Program-made: the position numbers and the translations under genes
The notes under the pieces: model-generated
What the model was told of the DNA's origin: nothing
Databases searched by the model: none
Seen by the model: the letters and a program-made list of their open reading frames with translations, nothing else
NCBI GenBank assembly: GCA_031282245.1
Contig: JAITEB010000017.1
Location: 124,001 to 188,000 of the forward strand
Direction of reading: 5' to 3'
Length of the DNA: 64,000 nt
Source of the DNA: Oscillospiraceae bacterium
Lineage (GTDB): Bacteria > Bacillota > Clostridia > Oscillospirales > Ruminococcaceae
Shown here: positions 28,425 through 37,069 of the stretch, one piece after another
Position numbering within the stretch: the first letter of the stretch is position 1
Layout: each line of letters opens with the position of its first letter

Positions 28425-28459
28425 AAAATTTCAAAACAGCTGTACTGGGGCGGTGAATT

Positions 28460-29107
28460 TTGAAAATAAACGGAAAAATATGTTATATCTTTGGCGCGGG
28501 GGAGTGTTTTCATCCGCTGCCCGCGCCGGAACCCGGGGATTATGTGATAGCCGCCGACGGCGGCTATCGGCATACCAAAGCGCGGGGAATCCCCTCCGAT
28601 TTGGTTGTCGGCGATTTTGATTCGCTGGGCAAAGCCCCGGCAAACGAGAATGTCGTTGCGCTTCCGGCGGAAAAAGACGAAACCGACACGGAAGCTGCGA
28701 TTCGGGCCGGATGGGAGCGCGGTTTCCGCATTTTTTATATTTATGGCGGCACGGGCGGGCGTATTGACCACACAATCGCCAATATCCAGTGCGTTGCCGA
28801 TATCGCAAGGCGCGGCGGGCAGGCTTTTCTCTTTGACGGGGAGTTCGTAATTACAGGGCTTCACAGCGGCGAAGTTTTATTCCCGGCAGACGCAAAGGGC
28901 ATTATTTCAGTTTTTGCGTTCGGCGGCGAGGCGGCCGGCGTGCGCGAATATGGCCTGAAGTACCCGCTGGAGAACGCCGTCCTGAACCCTGCGCGGCCTT
29001 TGGGCGTGAGCAACGAATTCACCGGGAAGGCTTCCGGCGTTTCCGTCCGGGAGGGGACGCTGATTATTGTTTATCCGCGCGGCGTGGCGGAATTACAGGG
29101 GCGTTGA
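28460..29107 (+). CDS. thiN: Thiamine pyrophosphokinase
   Basis: The enzyme transfers pyrophosphate from ATP to thiamine. The 215-residue protein shows the family motifs IAADGGYRHTKARGIPSDLVVGDFDSLG, the catalytic EKDETDTEAAI, and GGTGGRIDHTIANI, which binds thiamine. The start is TTG at 28460 preceded by GGGGCGGTG. It follows rnjA by 35 bases and probably shares its transcript. Confidence 0.9.
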   Translation: MKINGKICYIFGAGECFHPLPAPEPGDYVIAADGGYRHTKARGIPSDLVVGDFDSLGKAPANENVVALPAEKDETDTEAAIRAGWERGFRIFYIYGGTGGRIDHTIANIQCVADIARRGGQAFLFDGEFVITGLHSGEVLFPADAKGIISVFAFGGEAAGVREYGLKYPLENAVLNPARPLGVSNEFTGKASGVSVREGTLIIVYPRGVAELQGR

Positions 29108-29119
29108 ATTCAACGCCCC
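29098..29119. terminator. Palindromic terminator at end of thiN
   Basis: GGGGCGTTGAA (29098-29108) pairs perfectly with TTCAACGCCCC (29109-29119), followed by GCCGATTTTTAC. The left arm contains the thiN stop codon. It separates thiN from the convergent nitroreductase gene. Confidence 0.6.
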
Positions 29120-29139
29120 CGCCGATTTTTACTCAGTTT

Positions 29140-29685
29140 TCACTCAATCACAATAATTTTGCTCTCGTCCGGCGCATGGGGCGCGCCGTCCCCGGCGGGG
29201 CGCCCGACAAGCACAGCGATGCCAAGCTCAAAGCCCTCCGGGAATTTCAGCCGGGCTTTGAATTCTTCGGCCTTATCCCCCGCAAAGGCAAATTTTGCAA
29301 GCCCGCAGATAAGGCTGCCCAGGCCCAGCGAAGCCGCGGCAAGCGCTATGTTTTCGGCGGCAATGCCGCAGTCCAGCTCCGCGCCCGGCGCTATCGGCAG
29401 GGCTATCAGAGCGGGCGCGTTGTAAAACAAATCCCCGCCCCTTGACATAATTCTTTCATGGGCGGCGGGGTCGGCGGCCCTGAGGTTTTCGGCGGCTTCG
29501 GTTTCCCATTCGCTGATCAAGGCGCGGTTTTTCACCACGACGATCCTCCATGGCTGGGCGTTAACCGCGCTCGGCGCGGCGATAGCCGCATGCGCAAGCA
29601 GGTTCAGCGCTTCGCCGGAGACGGGTTCGTCCGTGAAGCGGCGGCAGGAATAGCGTTCCGCAATTGTTTTCAATACTTCGTTCAT
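29140..29685 (-). CDS. Nitroreductase family flavoprotein
   Basis: The 181-residue FMN protein opens TIAERYSCRRFTDEPVSGEALNLL and has AAIAAPSAVNAQPWRIVVV, where the Arg-Arg and Asn-Gln-Pro residues bind FMN, and the C-terminal block LGSLICGLAKF. Such enzymes use NAD(P)H to reduce nitro compounds or quinones; the physiological substrate is unknown. Its end faces thiN, and AGGAGG precedes the ATG at 29685. Confidence 0.88.
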   Translation of the reverse strand: MNEVLKTIAERYSCRRFTDEPVSGEALNLLAHAAIAAPSAVNAQPWRIVVVKNRALISEWETEAAENLRAADPAAHERIMSRGGDLFYNAPALIALPIAPGAELDCGIAAENIALAAASLGLGSLICGLAKFAFAGDKAEEFKARLKFPEGFELGIAVLVGRPAGDGAPHAPDESKIIVIE

Positions 29686-29734
29686 GAGAAAAGACCTCCT
29701 GTATTTATTTGATTTTTAAATTATGATAGGCATA

Positions 29735-30793
29735 TTACTCAATTTCCCCGCCGCCAAGGACAATCTCCCCGCTGTAGAGCACGGCGGACTGACCACTTGC
29801 GGCGGCCTTCTGAGATTTTTCAAAAACGATTTTCAGGCGCTTTTCCCCGGCGGGCGCTGCCGTCGCCCGCTGTTCAGTCTGGGAATAGCGCGTTTTCACG
29901 CCGCACTCAAACGCTTCCTGAATATCACGCCCGCTTATAATATTCACGCCGGATATATAGACTTCACGTGTGTAAAGCTCGGATTCCCGGCCAAGAACGA
30001 CGGCGTTGCTTTCCGGGAGGACTTTCAGGACATAAAAGCGTTCGCCGAAGCCCATCCCTAATCCTCGCCGCTGACCGACTGTGTACTTGTAATAGCCCTT
30101 ATGACGACCGATGATCTTCCCGCCTGCGTCCAAAAAATTGCCCTCGCCGCTTTCCAGGCCGCTGTAGCGCCTGATAAATCCGGGGTAGTCGCCGTCCGGG
30201 ACAAAGCATATGTCCTGACTGTCGGGCTTTTTGTAAACCCGCAGCCCGGCTTCTTCCGCCGTTTTTCGGACTTCTTCTTTTGAAAGCCCGCCCAGCGGAA
30301 GCAAAAGCCGGGAAAGGCTTTCCTGAGTCTGTCGGTATAAAACATAGCTCTGGTCTTTGGCGCTGTGGAGCGCCTTGTGAAGCTCAAACTCGCCGCTTTC
30401 CGGCCTGCGCGTGATTTTGGCGTAGTGCCCGGTTGATATATAGTCAAAGCCCATAGAAACGGCCTTTTTTAGAAAAGCGTCAAATTTTATATGCCTGTTG
30501 CAGGCTATGCAGGGATTGGGGGTGCGCCCGCTTAAATACGCTTTTGCGAAATAATCCAGCACTTTTTTTTGGAACAGGTCTTTATAATTCAGGACATAGT
30601 GCGCTATGCCAAGGCTTTCGCAGACAAAGCGCGCGTCGTTCACGTCGTCAAGAGAACAGCAGCCGGATTTTTCTCTCTCCGGCAGAAAGTCGTCGCTGAA
30701 AAGCTTGAACGTCGCCCCAACTACTTCGTAGCCCTCACGCATGAGCAAAAGCGCCGCAACAGAGCTGTCCACGCCGCCGCTCATCCCCACCAT
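29735..30793 (-). CDS. mnmA: tRNA-specific 2-thiouridylase MnmA
   Basis: MnmA adds sulfur to uridine 34 of tRNA-Lys, -Glu and -Gln. The 352-residue protein has the PP-loop GMSGGVDSSVAALLL, the catalytic cysteine in NPCIACNRHIKF (about residue 100) and the partner cysteine in SQDICFVPDGDY. The first ATG (30793) gives MVGMSGG, a little shorter than the family start KKVxVGMSGG. In-frame codons upstream read ATT ACT AAA AAA GTT, and GGCGGAG (plus 30819-30825) lies ten bases before the ATT at 30808. An AUU start giving full family length is therefore plausible. Confidence 0.95.
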   Translation of the reverse strand: MVGMSGGVDSSVAALLLMREGYEVVGATFKLFSDDFLPEREKSGCCSLDDVNDARFVCESLGIAHYVLNYKDLFQKKVLDYFAKAYLSGRTPNPCIACNRHIKFDAFLKKAVSMGFDYISTGHYAKITRRPESGEFELHKALHSAKDQSYVLYRQTQESLSRLLLPLGGLSKEEVRKTAEEAGLRVYKKPDSQDICFVPDGDYPGFIRRYSGLESGEGNFLDAGGKIIGRHKGYYKYTVGQRRGLGMGFGERFYVLKVLPESNAVVLGRESELYTREVYISGVNIISGRDIQEAFECGVKTRYSQTEQRATAAPAGEKRLKIVFEKSQKAAASGQSAVLYSGEIVLGGGEIE

Positions 30794-31025
30794 AACTTTT
30801 TTAGTAATAAAAAATCAGCTCCGCCTGCTATATTCTTACAGTGGCGGTTCCCGCCCCTGTGCAGATTATTATAAACCAAATAAACCTGGCTGGCAAGCGA
30901 AACAATTCAAACTGTTTGTCAAATTTCTTGAACTGTTTCAATCAATATGCTAAAATAATAAAATATACAAAAGACAAAATTATTTCTGGCATTTTGAAGA
31001 TATGATAGAGAGGACGGGACGCGCT

Positions 31026-32099
31026 GTGAAAAGAACGAGGGTCGCCGTAATTTTTGGGGGGCAATCCAGCGAATACGAAGTTTCGCTGATGTCCGCCTCG
31101 TCTGTTTTGAGAAATCTGGATCGCGACAGATATGAAGTTATCACTCTGGGTATAAACAAAAAAGGCCGCTGGCTTTTGTATAACGGCAGCATTGACCGCA
31201 TAAAAAACAAGCGCTGGGAACAGCCCGGCTTTGTGAGGGACGCTTTTATCAGCCCCAGCACGAATTCCTGCGCGATAATCGCCATGCGTGAAGATAACAG
31301 ATTTACAGAAATACAGATTGACGTCGTTTTCCCCGTTCTGCACGGCAAAAATGGCGAGGACGGGACAATTCAGGGGCTGCTGGAGCTTGCCGGGATCCCG
31401 TATGTCGGCTGCGATACGCTTTCAAGCGCAATCTGTATGGACAAAATTGTCGCTCACAGCGTTTTGAAAGACGCGGGCATAAAAACCGCCGACTGGATAG
31501 GCGTTATAGGTAAGGACACAAAAAATCCTGAGCTTTGCGACAGGCTTATCCGGCAAAAATTCGGCTATCCTGTTTTCGTGAAGCCAGCAAATGCCGGCTC
31601 TTCCGTCGGGATAAGCAAGGTCAAAAAGCCGGGAGAGCTTGGGGCCGCGCTTGACAAAGCGCTTTTGACAGACGGCAGAATTATTATTGAACAGGGCATA
31701 ACGGGCATAGAGCTTGAATGCGCCGTTTTGGGCAACGGCGAACCTCTTGCTTCTGATGTCGGGGAGATTGCCCCGCTTGCGGAATTTTACGATTATGACG
31801 CGAAATATATCGACGGCGGCACCGGCCTTTTTGTTCCCGCCCGCGTTGAAGAAAAGACAAGAAAAAAAATCGGCGAAATTGCTGTAAAAGCATACAGGGT
31901 AATGGCTTGCACAGGTCTGGCAAGGGTTGACTTTTTCCTTCAGCCAGACGGAGCCATAGTACTTAACGAACTTAACACACTGCCAGGATTTACGCACATC
32001 AGCATGTATCCAAGGCTTTTTGAGGCGGCCGGCCTGCCTTATAAAAATTTGCTTGACAGGCTGATAGAGCTGGCCTTTGAAAAAAAGGCGGGCGCTTAA
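31026..32099 (+). CDS. ddl: D-alanine--D-alanine ligase
   Basis: Ddl joins two D-alanines for peptidoglycan. From the GTG at 31026 the protein begins VKRTRVAVIFGGQSSEYEVSLMSASSVL, the normal family start; an ATG at 31002 lacks a ribosome binding site. ATP-grasp features include VFPVLHGKNGEDGTIQGLLELAGIPYVG, PVFVKPANAGSSVGISKV and FFLQPDGAIVLNELNTLPGFT. The loop AEFYDYDAKY keeps the tyrosine typical of D-Ala-D-Ala ligases, in contrast to the altered loop of vancomycin-resistance ligases. It is the first gene of a long operon running to 39319. Confidence 0.94.
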   Translation: MKRTRVAVIFGGQSSEYEVSLMSASSVLRNLDRDRYEVITLGINKKGRWLLYNGSIDRIKNKRWEQPGFVRDAFISPSTNSCAIIAMREDNRFTEIQIDVVFPVLHGKNGEDGTIQGLLELAGIPYVGCDTLSSAICMDKIVAHSVLKDAGIKTADWIGVIGKDTKNPELCDRLIRQKFGYPVFVKPANAGSSVGISKVKKPGELGAALDKALLTDGRIIIEQGITGIELECAVLGNGEPLASDVGEIAPLAEFYDYDAKYIDGGTGLFVPARVEEKTRKKIGEIAVKAYRVMACTGLARVDFFLQPDGAIVLNELNTLPGFTHISMYPRLFEAAGLPYKNLLDRLIELAFEKKAGA

Positions 32100-32135
32100 T
32101 GCTTTTTTGTTTTGCTGTCTGGGAGGTGCGTCCGA

Positions 32136-33044
32136 CTGAAAATATCTAAGCAAATTCCGTTTGGGATTGAACGCAAAGTTATATCGCATATCACTACGCA
32201 GAGCTGGCGGAACGTGCCTCATGTCTGCTTTTTATATGAGGCTGACGCGACGGAGCTTCTGAAAGAATACGCAAAGCTGTCTCAGTCAGGAAAGAGCAAA
32301 ATTACTTTTAATACTTTACTGCTCAGGATGCTTGTTGAGGCGGTGAAATCCGCGCCGCAGGTGAACGCGCATATTCGTTACAACCGCCACACTTCGGCAG
32401 GGCGCATCGATTATCTGGAAAGCGTTGATATATCCATGCCCTGGCTCCTGGATAACGGCGGCATGATAACAGTCCGGCTGCGGGATTTCGGGAACAAAAG
32501 TCTTGTGGATATGGCGGAGTATCTTGAGGACATGCGGCGGCGCGTTCTGAACACGAACATGGAGCTTGCCATGCTGGAAGTATCCCTGTGGGAAACGCGC
32601 CGCCTTGTAGAGCAGGGGCATTTTATTAAAGTTTTACGCAGGCTTTACGGCGCTTTCCTGGGGAAAAACCGCCTGCGCAGATTCTCGAAGCTGGAAAAAA
32701 AGCGGCATCGCGATATGCCGGAGAAAGACGGACTTACGGCAGGTGATCTGGAGCAGGGCAGTATTACCGTGTCGAACATAGGGGCCGCAACGCGGGGTCT
32801 GGGCGGCGCAATGACGCTGCTGGAGATAATCCCGCCGCAGGTTTTCGCCATTGGAATATCGGCTATGCAGGATAAAGTTCTTGCGGTCGATAATGTCGCG
32901 GGCGAAAAATCTGTTGCGGTCCGAAAAGTTATCCCGTTTTGCCTGAGCTTTGACCACAGGGCGCTGGACTTTAACGACGCGGCGCCATTTATCCGCAGGC
33001 TTGACGAGCTGTTCCGCGCCCCGGCAATAATTCACAAATGGTGA
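32136..33044 (+). CDS. Stand-alone 2-oxoacid dehydrogenase E2-like acyltransferase domain
   Basis: The protein of about 302 residues matches the E2 catalytic core (chloramphenicol-acetyltransferase fold): RKVISHITTQSWRNVPHVCF at the start, LEQGSITVSNIGAATRGLGG, and the active-site block LSFDHRALDFNDAAPFIRRL. There is no lipoyl domain and no E1 or E3 gene nearby, so it is not part of an ordinary dehydrogenase complex. The first common start in frame is a TTG at 32112 with no ribosome binding site; GGGAGG sits 10 bases before a CTG at 32136, which I take as the likely start. Its acyl donor is unknown. Confidence 0.75.
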   Translation: MKISKQIPFGIERKVISHITTQSWRNVPHVCFLYEADATELLKEYAKLSQSGKSKITFNTLLLRMLVEAVKSAPQVNAHIRYNRHTSAGRIDYLESVDISMPWLLDNGGMITVRLRDFGNKSLVDMAEYLEDMRRRVLNTNMELAMLEVSLWETRRLVEQGHFIKVLRRLYGAFLGKNRLRRFSKLEKKRHRDMPEKDGLTAGDLEQGSITVSNIGAATRGLGGAMTLLEIIPPQVFAIGISAMQDKVLAVDNVAGEKSVAVRKVIPFCLSFDHRALDFNDAAPFIRRLDELFRAPAIIHKW

Positions 33045-33091
33045 CGCCGTTTGCAGGAATACTAAAAAAAGAGAAAGGGATAAAAACTCTA

Positions 33092-33529
33092 ATGCAAAAG
33101 CAAAAGTATATAATATCAATTAAAGGCTCCTATGGGACGGACGAAGGGACGGACGGCATAGAACTGACGACAATTGGGAATTATTATAAAAGACGGGGAA
33201 AGTATTACGTCGCCTATGACGAGTCCTTTATGACAGGAATGGAAGGCACCACCACCACGCTTGAAATAGACGGGCAAAAACAAGTTATTTTAAAGCGCAG
33301 CGGCACAAACCGCAGCCAGTTTATAATCGAAAACGGCAAGCGGTATTTGTGCAGCTATGAGACCGAGTTCGGGAACACTGTTTTCGGCGTTTATTCGCAC
33401 TATATCAGGAATTCGCTTTCAGGAAGCGGCGGGGACATTGCCTTTAAATATTCTTTGGACGTAAACGCCAGCCTGACAAGCGTCAACGAAGTCCATATAA
33501 AAATCAAGGAGTGCGAAAAACATGACTAA
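33092..33529 (+). CDS. DUF1934 (YwiB-like) beta-barrel protein
   Basis: The 145-residue protein has the calycin-like pattern of DUF1934: YIISIKGSYGTDEG at the start, TTTTLEIDGQKQVILKRSGTNRSQFIIENGKRYLC in the middle, and a C-terminal SLDVNASLTSVNEVHIKIKE. B. subtilis ywiB has the same position just before argS. Function is unknown. The ATG at 33092 has GAAAGGG upstream; its stop overlaps the argS start by 8 bases. Confidence 0.85.
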   Translation: MQKQKYIISIKGSYGTDEGTDGIELTTIGNYYKRRGKYYVAYDESFMTGMEGTTTTLEIDGQKQVILKRSGTNRSQFIIENGKRYLCSYETEFGNTVFGVYSHYIRNSLSGSGGDIAFKYSLDVNASLTSVNEVHIKIKECEKHD

Positions 33530-35213
33530 TATCGTCTTTGAAGCAAGGGTGAAAATACGCAAAAGCCTTCAGAGCGCGATACGCTCCGGCGTGGACGACG
33601 GGATTTTTCCGGACGATGCCGCTCCGATTAATTTTATAATAGAGATCCCGGCGGACAGCTCTCACGGGGATTTTGCCACAAATATAGCGATGCTTTATGC
33701 AAAGCCCTTTAATATGACGCCGCGCAAAATTGCCGAAGAAATAGTCGGGCGCATTGAAATTGACGCGGAATATTTTGAAAAAGCGGAAGTTGCGGGCCCC
33801 GGTTTTATAAATTTCCGGCTTAAACGGCGCTGGTTCTCTTATGCGGTTAAAAAGGCTCTTGAAGACGGCGGAAATTATGGCCGCTCGAGCTATGGCGGGG
33901 GGAAGAAAGTCGTGGTGGAGTTTGTTTCGGCCAACCCAACGGGGCCGATGCATATGGGCAACGCACGCGGCGGCGCGCTTGGCGACAGTCTCGCGGCGGC
34001 TCTGGATTTTGCGGGTTATCTGGTCAGCCGTGAGTTTTATATAAATGACGCGGGCAGCCAGATCGCGAAATTCGCAAAGTCGCTTGAGGCCAGATATCTG
34101 CAGATATTCAAGCCGGAAACGCCTTTCCCGGAAGATGGCTATCAGGGCGGGGACATCAAAGATCTGGCAAGACAGTTCGCCGATATACACGGCGACGAAT
34201 ACCTGGACAAAGACGAAAAGCTCAGACAGGATATTATGATTGCATTCGCCCTGCCCAGAAATATAGAAAAACTCAAGGCGGATTTGGGAACTTACCGGGT
34301 TTTTTACGATGTTTGGTTCAGCGAAAAAAGTCTTCACGAAAGCGGAGCTGTGGAGCGGGCGCTCGGGCTTCTGGGCGATAACGGCTACACCTATGAGAAA
34401 GACGGGGCTCTATGGTATAAATCGACGGCCTTCGGCGAGGAAAAAGACGAGGTTCTTGTCCGGGCAAACGGCATACCGACCTATTTTGCCGCAGATATAG
34501 CTTATCATTATGACAAACTGGCCGTGCGCGGCTTCGACAAGGCGATAAACGTTTGGGGGGCGGACCATCATGGCCATGTCGCGCGCATGAAAAACGCCAT
34601 GAAGGCGATGGGGCTGGATTCCTCCCGCCTTGATGTGGTGATCATGCAAATGGTAAATCTTGTGCGCGACGGCAAGCCCGTCCGCATGAGCAAACGGACC
34701 GGCAGGGCCATAAGTCTGGCCGATTTGCTGGAGGAAGTCCCGATAGACGCGGCGCGGTTTTTCTTTAATATGCGCGACCCGGCTTCGCATTTGGATTTTG
34801 ATTTGGATCTGGCAATCGAAGAAAGTAACAACAACCCGGTTTATTATGTTCAGTATGCCTATGCCCGGATTTGCAGCATTGTCAAAAACCTTGCCGCGGA
34901 GGGAATAGAGTCCCGCGAAACGTCGCTTGACGAGCTTGATTTGCTTTCTTCAGGAGAGGAGCGGGAGCTGATCCGGCATGTGGCTGTTCTGCCCGACGAA
35001 ATTATCGCCGCCGCCGAGCAGTACGACCCGGCCAAACTGACGCGCTATTGCATAGAACTTGCCGCGCGGTTTCACAAATTTTATAATAACTGTTATATCA
35101 GGGGCGAGGCCGAGCCGCTTTTGCAGGCGCGGCTTGCGCTGTGCCTTTGCGTTAAAAACGTGATTGAAAACGTCTTTGGGATGCTGAAAATTACCGCGCC
35201 GGAATCGATGTGA
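33522..35213 (+). CDS. argS: Arginyl-tRNA synthetase
   Basis: ArgS charges tRNA-Arg. The 563-residue class I enzyme has an N-terminal Add-1 tRNA-binding domain, the HIGH-type motif SANPTGPMHMGNARGG (near residue 130), the KMSKS-equivalent RMSKRTGRAISLADLL, and a C-terminal DALR anticodon domain (YCIELAARFHKFYNN). It overlaps ywiB-like by 8 bases and mutL starts within or just after its stop, so the genes are tightly coupled. Confidence 0.96.
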   Translation: MTNIVFEARVKIRKSLQSAIRSGVDDGIFPDDAAPINFIIEIPADSSHGDFATNIAMLYAKPFNMTPRKIAEEIVGRIEIDAEYFEKAEVAGPGFINFRLKRRWFSYAVKKALEDGGNYGRSSYGGGKKVVVEFVSANPTGPMHMGNARGGALGDSLAAALDFAGYLVSREFYINDAGSQIAKFAKSLEARYLQIFKPETPFPEDGYQGGDIKDLARQFADIHGDEYLDKDEKLRQDIMIAFALPRNIEKLKADLGTYRVFYDVWFSEKSLHESGAVERALGLLGDNGYTYEKDGALWYKSTAFGEEKDEVLVRANGIPTYFAADIAYHYDKLAVRGFDKAINVWGADHHGHVARMKNAMKAMGLDSSRLDVVIMQMVNLVRDGKPVRMSKRTGRAISLADLLEEVPIDAARFFFNMRDPASHLDFDLDLAIEESNNNPVYYVQYAYARICSIVKNLAAEGIESRETSLDELDLLSSGEERELIRHVAVLPDEIIAAAEQYDPAKLTRYCIELAARFHKFYNNCYIRGEAEPLLQARLALCLCVKNVIENVFGMLKITAPESM

Positions 35214-35218
35214 AAATA

Positions 35219-37069
35219 ATGCCCAAAATATACAAGCTTGACAAAAGCGTCGCCAAACTTATCGCCGCCGGCGAAGTTGTCGAACGCCCTTCGTCGGCCG
35301 TGAAAGAGCTGGTTGAAAACTCAATAGATGCCGGCGCGAAGTCCGTTGCCGTTGAGATAAAAGGCGGAGGAACAAGCTATTTGCGCGTTGCGGACGACGG
35401 CTGCGGCATTTCCCGCGAGGACCTGCCCACGGCCTTTTTGCGCAACGCTACAAGTAAAATCCGAACTGCCGCCGATCTTGAGAAAATCGGCACCCTGGGT
35501 TTTCGGGGCGAGGCTTTGGCTTCTATATCGGCGGTTGCGCGGCTTACTATGATAAGCCGCGCCGCCGAAGAACCTGAGGGCTGCAAAATCCGGCTTGACG
35601 GCGGCGAAATCCAGGATATTGCCGAGACGGGCTGCCCGGTCGGGACAACCGTTATTGTCCGGGATTTATTTTACAACACGCCCGCGCGGATGAAATTCCT
35701 CAAGAAAGACTCTGTGGAAGCGAATTCCGTCGCGGCCTGCATGGACAGGCTGGCGCTCAGCCATCCGGAAATCTCGTTTAAATTCATACGCGACGGCAAA
35801 ACGCAGTTTTTTTCACCGGGCAAGGGCGATTTGTACGCCTGTATTTACAGCGTTTTCGGCCGGGAGACCGCCGAAAGCCTGATAGAGGTGAAGGGTGAAG
35901 GCGTGAGCGGCTATATATCCAAGCCGGAAAGCTCGCGCGGAAGCAGGAACATGCAGTTCTTTTTTGTCAACGGGCGCTATGTCCGCAGCGTGACCGCCCA
36001 GACCGCCCTTGAGGAAGCATATAAAAACGAGATTATGCAGGGAAAATTTCCTACAGGTTTTCTCTTTATTACTGTTCCGGAAGAGCTTGTTGATGTGAAT
36101 ACCCACCCCGCCAAAATAGAAGTGCGCTTTGTTCAGGAGCGTGATGTTTACGAAGCTATATATTTTGCGGTCAAGAACGCTTTAACAAAATTTTCTGTTC
36201 CGCCGGCGATAAATTTAAACCATGAAATTCAAAAGACGCTTTTTAAAAACGAAGCGTTAAAGACCGAAGCTGTCTCGCAGACTGGCTTTGCGCCGCCGGC
36301 GACAAGGGTAACGCCCGCAAAACGCCCGGATTTTTTCCAGTCGGCAAGCGCGGCTGAATTCGTAAAAAAACCTGCGGTTTTAAATCAGCCTGTCGCGGAG
36401 TATAAGAAACATGAACCGGTTTTGCCCGCCGCCGCCCCTCCTATAGAAAGCATAGAAATCCCCGGGAAGCCGGAAACTCCGCCCGCAAAGCCGTTTCTGG
36501 AAGGCAAACGTCTTGTCGGCGAAATTTTCTCGACATATATACTGCTGGAAACGGCGGACGAGCTTTTTATTATTGACAAGCATGCCGCGCATGAGAGAAT
36601 TATTTTCGAGCGCCTGAAAGAAAACACCGGCGGCCGAAACAGCCAGCTTTTGCTTTCGCCGGTTCACATAAATTTTCCCAAAGAAGAATATGCGCTCTTG
36701 CTGGAAAACAGCCTTGAATTGGCTGAATTTGGCATTATGATTGACGATTTTGGCACAGGGACTGTAATAGTGCGAGAATTTCCCGCCGCGCTGGAAAAAG
36801 CCGATATAAAATCAACGCTTGAAGAAATCGCCGCCAGTTTTAAAAAAGGCCGGATGAAGCCGGAGCCGAAGTATTTGGACGAACTGTACAGCTCAATTGC
36901 CTGCAAAGCCGCTGTAAAGGGCGGGCGTTCCGCCAGCCGGGAGGATATTTACAGCCTGCTGGCTCAGCTTGAGCAAAACGGGGAAATCCGCCGCTGCCCG
37001 CACGGAAGGCCGGTTTTAATAACGCTTAGCAAAAGGGAGATTGAAAAGAAATTTGGCAGGATACAGTAA
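35219..37069 (+). CDS. mutL: DNA mismatch repair protein MutL
   Basis: MutL links mismatch recognition to strand incision. The protein of about 616 residues has the GHKL ATPase motifs KLIAAGEVVERPSSAVKELVENSIDAGA, DDGCGI and TLGFRGEALASISAV, a flexible linker (about 330-420), and a C-terminal dimerisation domain. The endonuclease motif DKHAAHERIIFE (a DQHAxxE variant) is present, so this MutL can probably nick DNA, as expected in species without MutH. The ATG at 35219 gives the usual MPKI start; a GTG at 35210 overlapping the argS stop is an alternative. mutS is not in the window. Confidence 0.95.
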   Translation: MPKIYKLDKSVAKLIAAGEVVERPSSAVKELVENSIDAGAKSVAVEIKGGGTSYLRVADDGCGISREDLPTAFLRNATSKIRTAADLEKIGTLGFRGEALASISAVARLTMISRAAEEPEGCKIRLDGGEIQDIAETGCPVGTTVIVRDLFYNTPARMKFLKKDSVEANSVAACMDRLALSHPEISFKFIRDGKTQFFSPGKGDLYACIYSVFGRETAESLIEVKGEGVSGYISKPESSRGSRNMQFFFVNGRYVRSVTAQTALEEAYKNEIMQGKFPTGFLFITVPEELVDVNTHPAKIEVRFVQERDVYEAIYFAVKNALTKFSVPPAINLNHEIQKTLFKNEALKTEAVSQTGFAPPATRVTPAKRPDFFQSASAAEFVKKPAVLNQPVAEYKKHEPVLPAAAPPIESIEIPGKPETPPAKPFLEGKRLVGEIFSTYILLETADELFIIDKHAAHERIIFERLKENTGGRNSQLLLSPVHINFPKEEYALLLENSLELAEFGIMIDDFGTGTVIVREFPAALEKADIKSTLEEIAASFKKGRMKPEPKYLDELYSSIACKAAVKGGRSASREDIYSLLAQLEQNGEIRRCPHGRPVLITLSKREIEKKFGRIQ

